Origin: an uncultured Panacagrimonas sp.
GTDB lineage: Bacteria > Pseudomonadota > Gammaproteobacteria > Nevskiales > Nevskiaceae
Reading direction: 5' to 3'
Assembly (NCBI GenBank): GCA_946481265.1
Contig: CAMLNE010000209.1
Location: forward strand, 1-7,612
Length of the DNA: 7,612 nt
The notes beneath the pieces are model-generated. The model worked only from the letters and a program-made list of their open reading frames with translations. It was not told the DNA's origin and made no database searches. Both the position numbers and the translations under genes were made by a program. Positions 1 through 6,770 of this stretch are shown piece after piece; position 1 is the first letter of the stretch; each line of letters begins with the position of its first letter.

Positions 1-2049
1 GCGGGACATGTGACGGTCGAAGACCGCGCCATTCTCGGCGGCGGTTCGGCGGTCAGCGAGAGCTTTGCCAAGAACGGCGATCCGCGCTTCTACCCGCTGA
101 TCTACAACGCGCTCGGCCAGACCCTGCTGGAGAAGCAGCGCTTCACCGACGCCGCGGAAGCCTATGCCGCATTCACGCAGCGCTATCCGAAGCACGAGCT
201 CTCGCCCACATTCCAGGCGAGCGTGATCGACGCCTATGCCAGCGGCGGCTTCGGCGACCTGGTGACGCGCGAGAAGGAACGCTACGCCACCACCTACGAT
301 CCGTCGGCGCCGTACTGGGCAGGCGCCAAACCGACACCGGAAGTGATGACCGCGCTGCGCGGTCATCTCGAGGACCTGGCCAAGTACAACCATTCGCAGG
401 CGCAGACGGACAAGGTCGCCAAGCGCGAACAGTTCCTGGTCGCCGGCAAGTGGTACAAGCGGATCATCGAGATCTACCCGGATGATCCGAAGATCGCCGA
501 GATCAATTTCCTGCTGGGCGACGCCCTGCTCGACGGCGGCAGGACGCTCGATGCCGCCGGGCAGTACACCGACACGGCCTACAAGTACCCGCCGCACCCG
601 AAGTCCGGCGAAGCCGCCCTGGCGGCCTTCCAGGCCTACGAGAAGCACGCCAAGGAAGTGCCGGCCGTGCAGCGACCGGCCGCACTGCGCGATGCCGTCG
701 ATTCGGGCGTCAAGCTCGCCGACACCTTCCCGCAGCACTCTTCGCGCCTTCCCGTCCTGACGCAGGCGGCGCAGGACCTGTACGAGATGAAGGCGCTGGA
801 TGAATCGGTGACCGTGGCCAAGCGTGTGCTCGACGCCGGCCCTTCGGTCGATCCGATCCTGCGCCGCAATGTCTGGAGCGTGACGTCCAACGCGCAGTTC
901 CAGCAGAAGAACTACCCGGCGGCGGAAGCCGCCTACGCCCAGGAGCTCGCCCTGATCCCGGCCGGCGCGCCCGAGCGCACCGAGGTCGCCGAGCAGCTCG
1001 CCGCCAGCATCTACCGCCAGGGCGAGGCCGCGCGGGAGTCGAACGATCTGCGCAAGGCGGTGGATGATTTCCTGCGCGTCGGCAAGGTCACGCCGGACTC
1101 GAAGATCCGCGCGAATGCCGACTACGACGCCGCCGCCAGCCTGGTCGAACTCAAGGACTGGCCGGCCGCGACGCAGGTGCTGGAATCCTTCCGCAGCCGC
1201 TTCCCGCAGCACGCCCTGCTGGCGGACGTGGACAAGAAGCTGGCCGGGGCCTACGAGGCCGACGGCAAGCCGGCACAGGCCGCGCAGGCCTACGAACGCA
1301 TCGCCGCGCGTCCGACCGAGACCGAGCCGGTGCGCCGCGAAGCGGCCTGGCAGGCCGCCAAGCTGTACGACGGGGCCAAGCAGCCGGCCGAGGCTTTCCG
1401 TACCTTCCAGTCCTACGTGGCCGCCTTCCCGCGGCCGCTGGACCGGGCGATGGAAGCGCGTACGCGCCTGGTGGAGCTGTCGCTGGCGCGCGGCGACACC
1501 GCGACCCAGGTCCACTGGCTCAAGGAAATCGTGAAGGCCGACGAGACCGCCGGCAACCAGCGCACGGATGCGACGCGCACCCTGGCCGCCAAGTCCAGCC
1601 TGGAACTGGGCCGCATGGATGCAGCGGCCGCCAAGCGGCTGCGTCTGACCGCGCCGCTCGACAAGAGCCTGGCAGCGAAGAAGACCGCCATGGAGTTGGC
1701 GATCGCCTCGCTCAACCGCACGGCGGGCTACGGATTTGCCGAGACGACAACCGCCGCGACCTACGAGATCGCCGGCCTGTACCAGGACTTCGGCCAGGCG
1801 CTGATGAATTCCGAGCGGCCGCCCAAGCTCAAGGACCTGGAACTCGAGCAATACAACCTGCTGATCGAGGAGCAAGCCTTCCCGTTCGAGGAGAAGGCGA
1901 TCCAGGCGCACGAGACCAATCTCAGGCGCATCGAGCAGGGGCGTTACGACAACTGGATCAAGCAGAGCGCCGCGGCGCTGGTGAAGATGGCGCCGGGCAA
2001 GTATTCGAAGCGCGAACAGAGCGAGGACATCTATGACTCCCTGCGCTGA
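1..2049 (+). CDS. Large TPR-repeat protein of an ExbB/ExbD-linked envelope complex (5' truncated)
   Basis: The reading frame is open back to the first base of the window, so the true start lies upstream; the GTG at 10 is only the first in-frame start codon inside the window. About 682 codons are visible. The protein is almost wholly helical, with degenerate TPR-type helix pairs. Counting from the GTG at 10, the clearest are near residues 30-62, 143-195, 295-315, 370-400, 407-432 and 445-475, several ending in the typical Y/FP turn (RYP, IYP, RFP). A distinct C-terminal part (about 600-665) carries EEQAFPFEEKAI, a motif I associate from memory with large TPR proteins next to AglT/ExbB-type genes. 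TPR proteins of this kind act as scaffolds; no catalytic motif is visible. It overlaps the next gene by 17 bp and heads the operon within this window. Whether it carries a signal peptide cannot be seen. The TPR class is secure, the exact role is not. Confidence 0.9.
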   Translation, partial: AGHVTVEDRAILGGGSAVSESFAKNGDPRFYPLIYNALGQTLLEKQRFTDAAEAYAAFTQRYPKHELSPTFQASVIDAYASGGFGDLVTREKERYATTYDPSAPYWAGAKPTPEVMTALRGHLEDLAKYNHSQAQTDKVAKREQFLVAGKWYKRIIEIYPDDPKIAEINFLLGDALLDGGRTLDAAGQYTDTAYKYPPHPKSGEAALAAFQAYEKHAKEVPAVQRPAALRDAVDSGVKLADTFPQHSSRLPVLTQAAQDLYEMKALDESVTVAKRVLDAGPSVDPILRRNVWSVTSNAQFQQKNYPAAEAAYAQELALIPAGAPERTEVAEQLAASIYRQGEAARESNDLRKAVDDFLRVGKVTPDSKIRANADYDAAASLVELKDWPAATQVLESFRSRFPQHALLADVDKKLAGAYEADGKPAQAAQAYERIAARPTETEPVRREAAWQAAKLYDGAKQPAEAFRTFQSYVAAFPRPLDRAMEARTRLVELSLARGDTATQVHWLKEIVKADETAGNQRTDATRTLAAKSSLELGRMDAAAAKRLRLTAPLDKSLAAKKTAMELAIASLNRTAGYGFAETTTAATYEIAGLYQDFGQALMNSERPPKLKDLELEQYNLLIEEQAFPFEEKAIQAHETNLRRIEQGRYDNWIKQSAAALVKMAPGKYSKREQSEDIYDSLR
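2023..2027 (+). promoter_or_regulatory. Ribosome binding site for the TPR lipoprotein gene
   Basis: GAGGA lies 5 nt before the ATG at 2033, inside the 3' end of the upstream TPR gene. It favours the 2033 start over the ATG at 2054, which has only a weak TGAG 3 nt before it. Confidence 0.5.
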
Positions 2050-2725
2050 GATCATGCCGCTCGTGCTTCGCAGGTTCGCGCTCGCGACCCTGATCGCCGT
2101 CGCCCTGTCCGCCTGCGGAAGCAAGGCGACCCGCCCGGACCGCCCGGCGCCGCCGCCGACCGAACAACCTGCCGAGCCGGCCACGCCGCCGGCGGACAAG
2201 GGGGATCCGGAGGCCCGCTTCGCCGAAGCACTCACCCTGATGAAGCAGAAGAAGTCGAAGGAAGCCGAGGATGCCTTCATGGCCCTGGCGCGTGACTTCC
2301 CCGAATTCTCCGGCCCGCAGACCAACCTGGGCATCCTGTTCGCCAAGTCGAACCGGCGCGATGCGGCGATCGCCGCCTTCACCCGCGCGGCCAGCGCCAA
2401 CGGCCAGAACGCGTCCGCATTCAACTGGCTGGGCATCCTCAACCGCGAAGCGGGCAACTACGTCCGCGCCAAGGAAAGCTACGAGAAGGCCATCTCCGTG
2501 AAGTCCGACTACGCCGCCGCGCGTCTGAATCTCGGGCTGTTGCTGGAGGACCATCTCCATCAGCCGGCCGAGGCGGTGGCGCAGTATCGCGAGTACTACC
2601 GCATCACCGGCGGCAAGGACCTGCGCGTGTTGCCCTGGATCGCCGAGATCGAGGCCCGCCAGGCCCAGGCCGCACCGGCGCCCGCTGCCGCGGCGCCGGC
2701 ATCGGACGAACAGGAGGTCAAGTGA
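2033..2725 (+). CDS. TPR-repeat lipoprotein
   Basis: This 230-residue protein has a hydrophobic signal segment (about residues 15-25) ending in the lipobox LSAC, with lipidation expected at Cys28. It is therefore probably exported and lipid-anchored. A Pro/Ala-rich linker (about 36-55) leads into about four TPR units: 62-92, 93-126, 127-160 and 161-194. Residues 127-160 are a canonical example, with NWLG, then AGNY and AKESYEKA. The C-terminus is Ala/Pro-rich. The start is ambiguous. The ATG at 2033 has a good GAGGA site and overlaps the upstream gene by 17 bp. The ATG at 2054 gives a cleaner signal peptide (MPLVLRRF..., lipidated Cys21) and lies 4 bp after the upstream stop. The Asp+2 rule for inner-membrane retention is not met (Gly follows Cys), so an outer-membrane location is likely. 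In context it is probably the lipid-anchored TPR partner of the ExbB/ExbD motor complex. Confidence 0.88.
   Translation: MTPCAEIMPLVLRRFALATLIAVALSACGSKATRPDRPAPPPTEQPAEPATPPADKGDPEARFAEALTLMKQKKSKEAEDAFMALARDFPEFSGPQTNLGILFAKSNRRDAAIAAFTRAASANGQNASAFNWLGILNREAGNYVRAKESYEKAISVKSDYAAARLNLGLLLEDHLHQPAEAVAQYREYYRITGGKDLRVLPWIAEIEARQAQAAPAPAAAAPASDEQEVK
2712..2718 (+). promoter_or_regulatory. Strong ribosome binding site deciding the start of the small exported protein
   Basis: AGGAGGT is a near-perfect anti-16S match with 6 nt before the ATG at 2725. It selects the ATG at 2725 rather than the in-frame GTG at 2722. The stop of the upstream gene and this ATG share one base (TGATG), which suggests coupled translation. 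Confidence 0.75.
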
Positions 2726-3105
2726 TGAGGATCCTCCCGCGCGGCCTGGTCGCCCTGCTCGTTCTTGGTGCGCCCCTGCTGGTATCGGCACAGCAGGCGC
2801 GCCCCGCGCCGCAGGGCGCAGAGGCGGAACAGCCGGCCGTACCGCTGCCCGGGGTGCGCGAGGATCTGCGCGATGACGCCGGCACGACCATCGTCGGCGA
2901 ACGTGAATCGCCGATCGGCCTGTACATCACGCCCTGGCGAAATGCCTACGCCGAACAGGACATCGATCGGGCGGCACGACTGCTGCAAGTCGACATGACA
3001 CCCATCGACCGCGATGTCTTTGCACGTCAGGTCGAGTATCACAAGGCGCTCACCGCGGCCGCAGAAGCCAAGGTCACGCCCGCGGCGCCGCCGACGAAAC
3101 CTTGA
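2725..3105 (+). CDS. Small exported protein of unknown function in the ExbB/ExbD operon
   Basis: I do not recognise a named family for this 126-residue protein. It has a clear signal peptide: positive start (MRILPRG), hydrophobic core (about 8-20) and a likely signal peptidase I site after VSA (residue 22), leaving a mature N-terminus QQARP. A Pro/Ala/Glu-rich stretch (23-43) precedes a compact, probably conserved block, about residues 52-110. That block contains VGERESPIGLYITPW followed by a charged helical part (AEQDIDRAARLL and VFARQVEYHKAL). The last residues are again Pro/Ala-rich. The start at 2725 is set by a strong AGGAGGT site and overlaps the lipoprotein stop by one base. It sits between the TPR lipoprotein and the ExbB-like gene, so a soluble periplasmic accessory or adaptor of the complex is the likeliest role. 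That is inferred from context only. Confidence 0.82.
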   Translation: MRILPRGLVALLVLGAPLLVSAQQARPAPQGAEAEQPAVPLPGVREDLRDDAGTTIVGERESPIGLYITPWRNAYAEQDIDRAARLLQVDMTPIDRDVFARQVEYHKALTAAAEAKVTPAAPPTKP

Positions 3106-3160
3106 GCCGTACCGTAACCGCTGCCCACCCAACTTCCTGCAACACCAACCGAGAAACGCC

Positions 3161-3805
3161 ATGGACCTCCTTTCCGCCATCGTCACCTTCTTCCAGAAAG
3201 GCGGCCTGTTCATGTACCCGATCGCCATCGTGCTGGTGCTGGCAGTGGCCATCACCCTCGAGCGCTGGGTCTTCCTGCGTCGCACCGAGAAGGAGAACAA
3301 GAAGCTCTGGAACGACGTGCACCCTCTGCTGAGCCGCGGCGAACTCGAAGGCGCCGAGCGCATGGTGCAGGACTCCGATACCGCCATCGGCCGCATCCTG
3401 TCCAACGGTCTGGCGCAGTCCCGCGCCGAGAACAAGCGCAGCGAAGTCGAAATCGCGACCGAGGAAGGCCTGATGGAGGTCCTGCCGGCGATCGAGAAGC
3501 GCACCCACTATCTCGCCACGTTCTCCAACATCTCCGTGCTCCTGGGCCTGCTTGGCACCGTGATCGGCCTGATCGGCGCGTTCGCGGCGCTTGGCAGTGC
3601 TGATCCCACCGAGAAGGCGGACCTGCTCTCTGCCGGTATTTCGGAGGCGATGAACTGCACCGCGTTCGGCCTGATGGTTGCCATCCCCTCGCTGATCCTC
3701 CATTCCTATCTGCAGAGCCGCACCACCGCCCTTGTCGACGGACTGGAAGGCGTCTGCGCCAAGTTCGTCAGCACCGTCTGCGGCCGCACCCGGACCAGCT
3801 CCTGA
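3161..3805 (+). CDS. MotA/TolQ/ExbB-family proton channel protein
   Basis: This 214-residue inner-membrane protein has the three-helix layout of the family: TM1 about 15-37, a cytoplasmic domain 38-117, TM2 about 119-143 and TM3 about 158-186, then a short tail. TM2 contains LGLLGTVIGLIGAF and TM3 contains GISEAMNCTAFGL, both signature segments. Thr133, Glu162 and Thr167 line up with Thr148, Glu176 and Thr181 of E. coli ExbB, residues known to matter for proton-coupled energisation. It should form the pentameric channel around the ExbD-type helices encoded next. The ATG at 3161 is preferred: it begins the first hydrophobic segment at the usual distance, whereas the upstream in-frame ATG at 3014 would lie inside the preceding gene and add a non-homologous, Arg/Pro-rich extension. 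Only a weak GAGA precedes it. It follows a 55-nt gap. AglR or TolQ-like is closer in context than a dedicated TonB-system ExbB. Confidence 0.93.
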   Translation: MDLLSAIVTFFQKGGLFMYPIAIVLVLAVAITLERWVFLRRTEKENKKLWNDVHPLLSRGELEGAERMVQDSDTAIGRILSNGLAQSRAENKRSEVEIATEEGLMEVLPAIEKRTHYLATFSNISVLLGLLGTVIGLIGAFAALGSADPTEKADLLSAGISEAMNCTAFGLMVAIPSLILHSYLQSRTTALVDGLEGVCAKFVSTVCGRTRTSS

Positions 3806-3846
3806 TCCGCGCCAGCTTCCGCCCGTCCAGGAACAGGCCCTAACCC

Positions 3847-4383
3847 ATGAAGATGACGCGCCGCGTCCGCCGCATGGAGCGCCAGCACAAATTCGGTGCG
3901 CGCGTCGTGCGCCTGAATATCGTCTCGATGATCGACGTCTTCGCCGTGCTCGTGTTCTTCCTGCTGGTGAGCTCCTCGCTGGCCGCCGCGCGGCTCAACG
4001 TGATCAACCTCAACCTGCCGTCGCCGGACAAGGAGCCGATCCCCGAACAGCAGAACCTGCAGCTCACCGCGGTCGTGCGCAAGGGCGTCATCGAGGTGTC
4101 CGACAGCAAGGGGGCGGTGCGCAACATCGTCAACACGCCCGAGGGCTACAACCTCAGCGCCTTGTCGGACCTGCTGGTGGAGGTCAAGAAGACCAAGCCG
4201 TCCGAGCAGAACATCGTGCTGATGATGGAAGCCGACGTGGTCTACGACGACATGGTCAAGATCATGGATGCGATCCGACTGACGCCTGCCGAGGCGCGCG
4301 CCTCCGGCCTGCCACGCGATCTGTTCCCGCACATCTCGGTCGGCGAAGCGCGCAAGCTCGATGAAGGAGTGGCCGCGCCATGA
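3847..4383 (+). CDS. ExbD/TolR-family biopolymer transport protein, first copy
   Basis: This 178-residue protein has a basic cytoplasmic N-terminus (MKMTRRVRRM...), a single membrane helix of about residues 23-43 (NIVSMIDVFAVLVFFLLV) and a periplasmic domain from about 50 to the end. Asp30 in SMIDVF matches the essential protonatable Asp of ExbD (Asp25 in E. coli) and TolR (Asp23). The periplasmic part has the family's strand-rich beginning (NVINLNLPSPDK) and a later part resembling the dimerising domain (QNIVLMMEADVVYDDMVKIMDAI). It works with the ExbB-like protein as proton-driven motor subunit. AGG at 3835-3837, 9 nt before the ATG, is a modest ribosome binding site; the in-frame ATG at 3853 is a possible alternative. 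It starts 41 nt after the ExbB gene and shares an ATGA overlap with the second copy. The two ExbD proteins differ widely outside the helix, so they are old paralogues with distinct roles. Confidence 0.93.
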   Translation: MKMTRRVRRMERQHKFGARVVRLNIVSMIDVFAVLVFFLLVSSSLAAARLNVINLNLPSPDKEPIPEQQNLQLTAVVRKGVIEVSDSKGAVRNIVNTPEGYNLSALSDLLVEVKKTKPSEQNIVLMMEADVVYDDMVKIMDAIRLTPAEARASGLPRDLFPHISVGEARKLDEGVAAP

Positions 4384-4892
4384 ATACCGGAGCGCGCCGT
4401 GCGCGCAAGATCGTTCGCGAACTGCGCCGCGAGGCGCGCGAGGGCGAGCTCAACGTCGTCTCGCTGATCGATATCTTCGCGATCCTGGTCTTCTACCTGC
4501 TGGTCAACGCCCTGGTGGTGGAAATTCTGCCCAGTCCCCAGGCGCTCAAGCTGCCCGAATCGATCGCCAAGGAAGACCCGCGACAGACCGTGCTGATCCT
4601 CATCACCAACGAGGACATCATCGTCGACACCCAGAAGGTGATGAGCACGGCCGCTGCCGCCGCTGCCACCACCAGCGTGCTGCCTGATCTCAAGTACAAG
4701 CTCAACGAACAGACACTGATGCAGGTCGAGGGCGCGGGCGCGGGTCAGCTGACCCGCGGCGACGTCAACATCATGGCCGACAAATCCATCCCGTTTCACA
4801 TCCTGAAGAAGGTCATGGCGACCTGCAGCGACACGCGCTTCGCCAAGATCTCGCTGGCCGTGATCGAGAAGGAAGGGGCTGAAGCGCTATGA
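4380..4892 (+). CDS. ExbD/TolR-family biopolymer transport protein, second copy
   Basis: This 170-residue ExbD/TolR-type protein has a strongly basic N-terminus (residues 6-20, rich in Arg), one membrane helix of about 24-46 (NVVSLIDIFAILVFYLLV) and a periplasmic domain. Asp31 in SLIDIF is the expected protonatable residue. The periplasmic domain carries a low-complexity Ala/Thr run (about 89-99), which the first copy lacks, before a final part (VNIMADKSIPFHILKKVM) that matches the usual ExbD end. The start codon overlaps the stop of the first copy (ATGA, 4380-4383), and AAGGAG at 4364-4369 serves as ribosome binding site. Having two different ExbD-type subunits with one ExbB-type subunit resembles AglR-AglQ-AglS of Myxococcus. 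A mixed ExbD dimer inside one channel is likely but is inferred. Confidence 0.92.
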   Translation: MNTGARRARKIVRELRREAREGELNVVSLIDIFAILVFYLLVNALVVEILPSPQALKLPESIAKEDPRQTVLILITNEDIIVDTQKVMSTAAAAAATTSVLPDLKYKLNEQTLMQVEGAGAGQLTRGDVNIMADKSIPFHILKKVMATCSDTRFAKISLAVIEKEGAEAL

Positions 4893-5866
4893 GCATGTTC
4901 GTGCTCTCCGCCGAGGGCTGGAGCTTCACCGAGGCTGCGGACCGCCGCTTTCGCCGTATCACCACGGTGCTCGGGGCCATCTTCCTGGTTTTGGCCATCG
5001 TCATCCCCTTTCTCCAGCTGATGGGCGTGCAGGAAGGCGGGGGCGAAACCACCGATACCACCTACGTGAACATCCTGCCCGACGCGCAGATCGCCGAGCA
5101 GGTGGAGGAGCCCAAGCCGGCCGAGGAAGAAAAGCCGGAACCGGAGCCCGCCAAGGAAGTAAAGAAGCCCGAGCCGAAGGAGCCGGCGCCGAAGGCCGAG
5201 GTCAAGCCCAAGCCCGAGCCCACCCAGGAGCAGCTTGAGCAGGCCGCCCGCGAGGTCGCCAAGCAGAGCGGCATCAACGCTCTCGCCGACCAGCTTGCAG
5301 ACCTGCGCGACAATTCGCTGTCGGGCCTGGATGCGGCGCGGCCGCTCAGCGACGAGGTGATCTCGGCGCAGTCGGGTGCGGGGGGAGGTGGCGCCGCGGC
5401 GGTGGCCTCTTCGGCTGCGAGCGGAAGCGGCGGCATCGGCACCAGTTCGGCGACATCTCCTCGCACGCAGAGCGGCGCCGGCCTCGGCCAGCGTCGTACC
5501 ACCGTCGTGCAGGCGCCCAAGGGAGTCGGCCCTGACCTGACCAAGCCCGGGCAGTCCGGGAAGGCGAAGCTCGCGGGACGCACGCTCGAAGAGATCCAGC
5601 TGGTATTCGATCGCAACAAGGCGGCGTTCTACTCGATGTTCAACCGCGCCCTGCGCGAGAACCCCGACCTGCGCGGCAAGGTGGTGGTCAAGCTGACCAT
5701 CGCACCCAACGGTTCGGTGACGGCCTGCGAACTCGTGTCCAGCGAACTCGGCGATCCGGATCTGGAGCAGAAAGTCCTGCAGCGGGTGAAACTGCTGAAC
5801 TTCGGCGCGAAGAACGTTCCGGAATTCACCTACCCGAACTACCCGATAGTCTTCCTGCCAACATAG
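4889..5866 (+). CDS. Inner-membrane protein with AgmX/PglI-type (TonB-like) C-terminal domain
   Basis: This 325-residue protein is built like TonB but is not canonical TonB. It has a short cytoplasmic N-terminus (1-23, with RRFRR), one membrane helix (about 24-46) and a periplasmic spacer very rich in Pro, Glu and Lys (about 72-112). A helical stretch (113-145) and a Gly/Ala/Ser-rich flexible linker (about 160-200) follow, then a compact C-terminal domain (about 230-325). That domain contains [53 protein letters not shown] and a final strand (YPIVFLP), the pattern of the AgmX/PglI C-terminal family found beside TolQ/TolR-type genes. The spacer should let it span the periplasm and pass motor energy to an outer-membrane or periplasmic partner, which is not encoded here. 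It overlaps the second ExbD gene by ATGA, with a purine-rich AAGGAAGGGG ending 10 nt upstream; ATG at 4895 is an alternative start. It is the last gene of the operon. Confidence 0.9.
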   Translation: MSMFVLSAEGWSFTEAADRRFRRITTVLGAIFLVLAIVIPFLQLMGVQEGGGETTDTTYVNILPDAQIAEQVEEPKPAEEEKPEPEPAKEVKKPEPKEPAPKAEVKPKPEPTQEQLEQAAREVAKQSGINALADQLADLRDNSLSGLDAARPLSDEVISAQSGAGGGGAAAVASSAASGSGGIGTSSATSPRTQSGAGLGQRRTTVVQAPKGVGPDLTKPGQSGKAKLAGRTLEEIQLVFDRNKAAFYSMFNRALRENPDLRGKVVVKLTIAPNGSVTACELVSSELGDPDLEQKVLQRVKLLNFGAKNVPEFTYPNYPIVFLPT

Positions 5867-5906
5867 CGGGCGGCGCAAGCCGCTGCCGCGGGCATCGCCA
5901 AGTCTT

Positions 5907-5944
5907 CACACGAGAACGGGGCCTGACGGCCCCGTTCTCGTGTG
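5907..5944 (+). terminator. Perfect 17-bp inverted repeat with 4-nt loop between the TonB-like gene and fabI
   Basis: The left arm 5907-5923 begins CACACGAGAACGG and the right arm 5928-5944 is its exact reverse complement; the loop is TGAC. It starts 41 nt after the stop of the TonB-like gene and ends 40 nt before the fabI start. This is very probably a hairpin at the end of the envelope operon. Neither strand shows a T-tract after it, so it is not a textbook intrinsic terminator. It could instead be an RNA-stabilising 3' end or a structure in a fabI leader if transcription reads through. Confidence 0.6.
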
Positions 5945-5970
5945 GGAAACTGTCCCCCTCCATCCGCACG

Positions 5971-5976
5971 AAAGGA
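5971..5976 (+). promoter_or_regulatory. Ribosome binding site for fabI
   Basis: AAAGGA lies 8 nt before the ATG at 5985. It fixes that ATG as start and argues against an upstream GTG at 5940, which sits in the right arm of the hairpin. No convincing -35/-10 pair was seen between the hairpin and this site. Confidence 0.7.
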
Positions 5977-5984
5977 TTTCCCGC

Positions 5985-6770
5985 ATGGGCTTCATGGCCG
6001 GCAAGAAGGCGCTCATCACCGGCGTCGCCAGCGACCGCTCCATCGCCACCGGCATTGCCGAAGCGTTCAAGCGAGAGGGTGCGGAGCTGGCCTTCACCTA
6101 TCAGGGCGAGCGGCTGAAGGGCCGCGTGGAGGAGTTCGCGGCGAGTTGCGGCTCGACGCTGGTCCTGCCGCTGGACGTGGCGGACGACGCCCAGATCGAC
6201 GAGGTCTTCCAGGAGCTGAAGAATCAGTGGGGGGGCCTGGACGTGCTGATCCACTCCATCGGCTTCGCACCGCGCGAGCAGCTCGCCGGCAAGTACCTCG
6301 ACTCGGTGACGCGCGAGGGCTACCGGATCTCGCACGACATCAGCGCCTATTCCTTCGCCGCCCTGGGCAAGGCCGCGCGCCCGCTGATGGCGGGTCGAAA
6401 CGCCAGTCTGCTCACCCTGACCTACCTGGGCGCGGTTCGCGCGGTCCCGATGTACAACGTCATGGGTCCTGCCAAGGCGAGCCTCGAGGCGAATGTCCGT
6501 TTCATGGCAGCTGACCTGGGCGAGCTCGGTATCCGCGTCAACGGCATCTCCGCGGGCCCGATCAAGACCCTGGCAGCGGCGGGCATCTCCGGCTTCCGCA
6601 CCATGCTGACCAAGGCGGCCGTCGCTTCGCCGCTCAAGCGCAATGTCAGCATCGACGAAGTGGGCAACACCGCCGCATTCCTGTCCTCGGACCTCGCTTC
6701 GGGCATCACCGGCCAGATCATCTACGTGGACGCCGGCTACAACATCATGGGAATGAGCTTCGAGGAGTAG
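5985..6770 (+). CDS. fabI: Enoyl-[acyl-carrier-protein] reductase (NADH), FabI
   Basis: FabI carries out the last step of each fatty-acid elongation cycle in the cytoplasm: NAD(P)H-dependent reduction of trans-2-enoyl-ACP to acyl-ACP. The protein has 261 residues, against 262 in E. coli FabI, and I can align it along nearly its whole length. It starts [16 protein letters not shown], the modified Gly-rich nucleotide site of this SDR subfamily. It contains GAELAFTYQ, the SIGFAP motif (Gly93), HDIS-YSF, the catalytic Tyr157 and Lys164 (Tyr156 and Lys163 in E. coli, in [16 protein letters not shown]), Tyr147, and [10 protein letters not shown] in the substrate/inhibitor loop. No key residue is missing. 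The start at 5985 fits the E. coli N-terminus and has AAAGGA upstream. It is probably transcribed separately from the envelope operon, given the hairpin between them. Gly93, Met160 and Phe204 match the positions of the triclosan pocket, so the enzyme looks like the inhibitor-sensitive type, though this is inferred. Confidence 0.97.
   Translation: MGFMAGKKALITGVASDRSIATGIAEAFKREGAELAFTYQGERLKGRVEEFAASCGSTLVLPLDVADDAQIDEVFQELKNQWGGLDVLIHSIGFAPREQLAGKYLDSVTREGYRISHDISAYSFAALGKAARPLMAGRNASLLTLTYLGAVRAVPMYNVMGPAKASLEANVRFMAADLGELGIRVNGISAGPIKTLAAAGISGFRTMLTKAAVASPLKRNVSIDEVGNTAAFLSSDLASGITGQIIYVDAGYNIMGMSFEE

Noticed and set aside
1958..2791. Long - strand open frame opposite the TPR lipoprotein
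   Set aside because: The composition is Arg/Gly-rich with no motif, and it overlaps three well-supported + strand genes.
3014..3160. Upstream extension of the ExbB-like gene to ATG 3014
   Set aside because: It would overlap the previous gene by about 90 bp and add an Arg/Pro-rich tail before the normal family start at 3161.
2596..3504. Long - strand open frame opposite the small exported protein and ExbB gene
   Set aside because: It covers a real lipobox/ExbB-coding region on the + strand and shows no domain of its own.
3732..4364. + strand frame of 210 codons overlapping the first ExbD gene
   Set aside because: It is Arg/Ala/Pro-rich and out of frame with the ExbD protein, whose helix and Asp30 are unmistakable.
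5100..5225. Possible DNA repeat in the Pro/Glu/Lys-coding stretch
   Set aside because: The repetition comes from coding for Pro, Glu and Lys in the TonB-like spacer; there is no regular unit or spacer, so it is neither a CRISPR nor a tandem repeat array.
4796..5878. Long open frame on the - strand (360 codons) opposite the TonB-like gene
   Set aside because: It is a shadow in GC-rich DNA: the + strand frame has a clear membrane helix, Pro-rich spacer and family domain, while this one is Leu/Gly/Arg-rich with no recognisable domain.
5940..5984. Upstream GTG start for fabI
   Set aside because: It lies in the hairpin arm, lacks a ribosome binding site and adds 15 residues absent from E. coli FabI; ATG 5985 has AAAGGA and a matching N-terminus.
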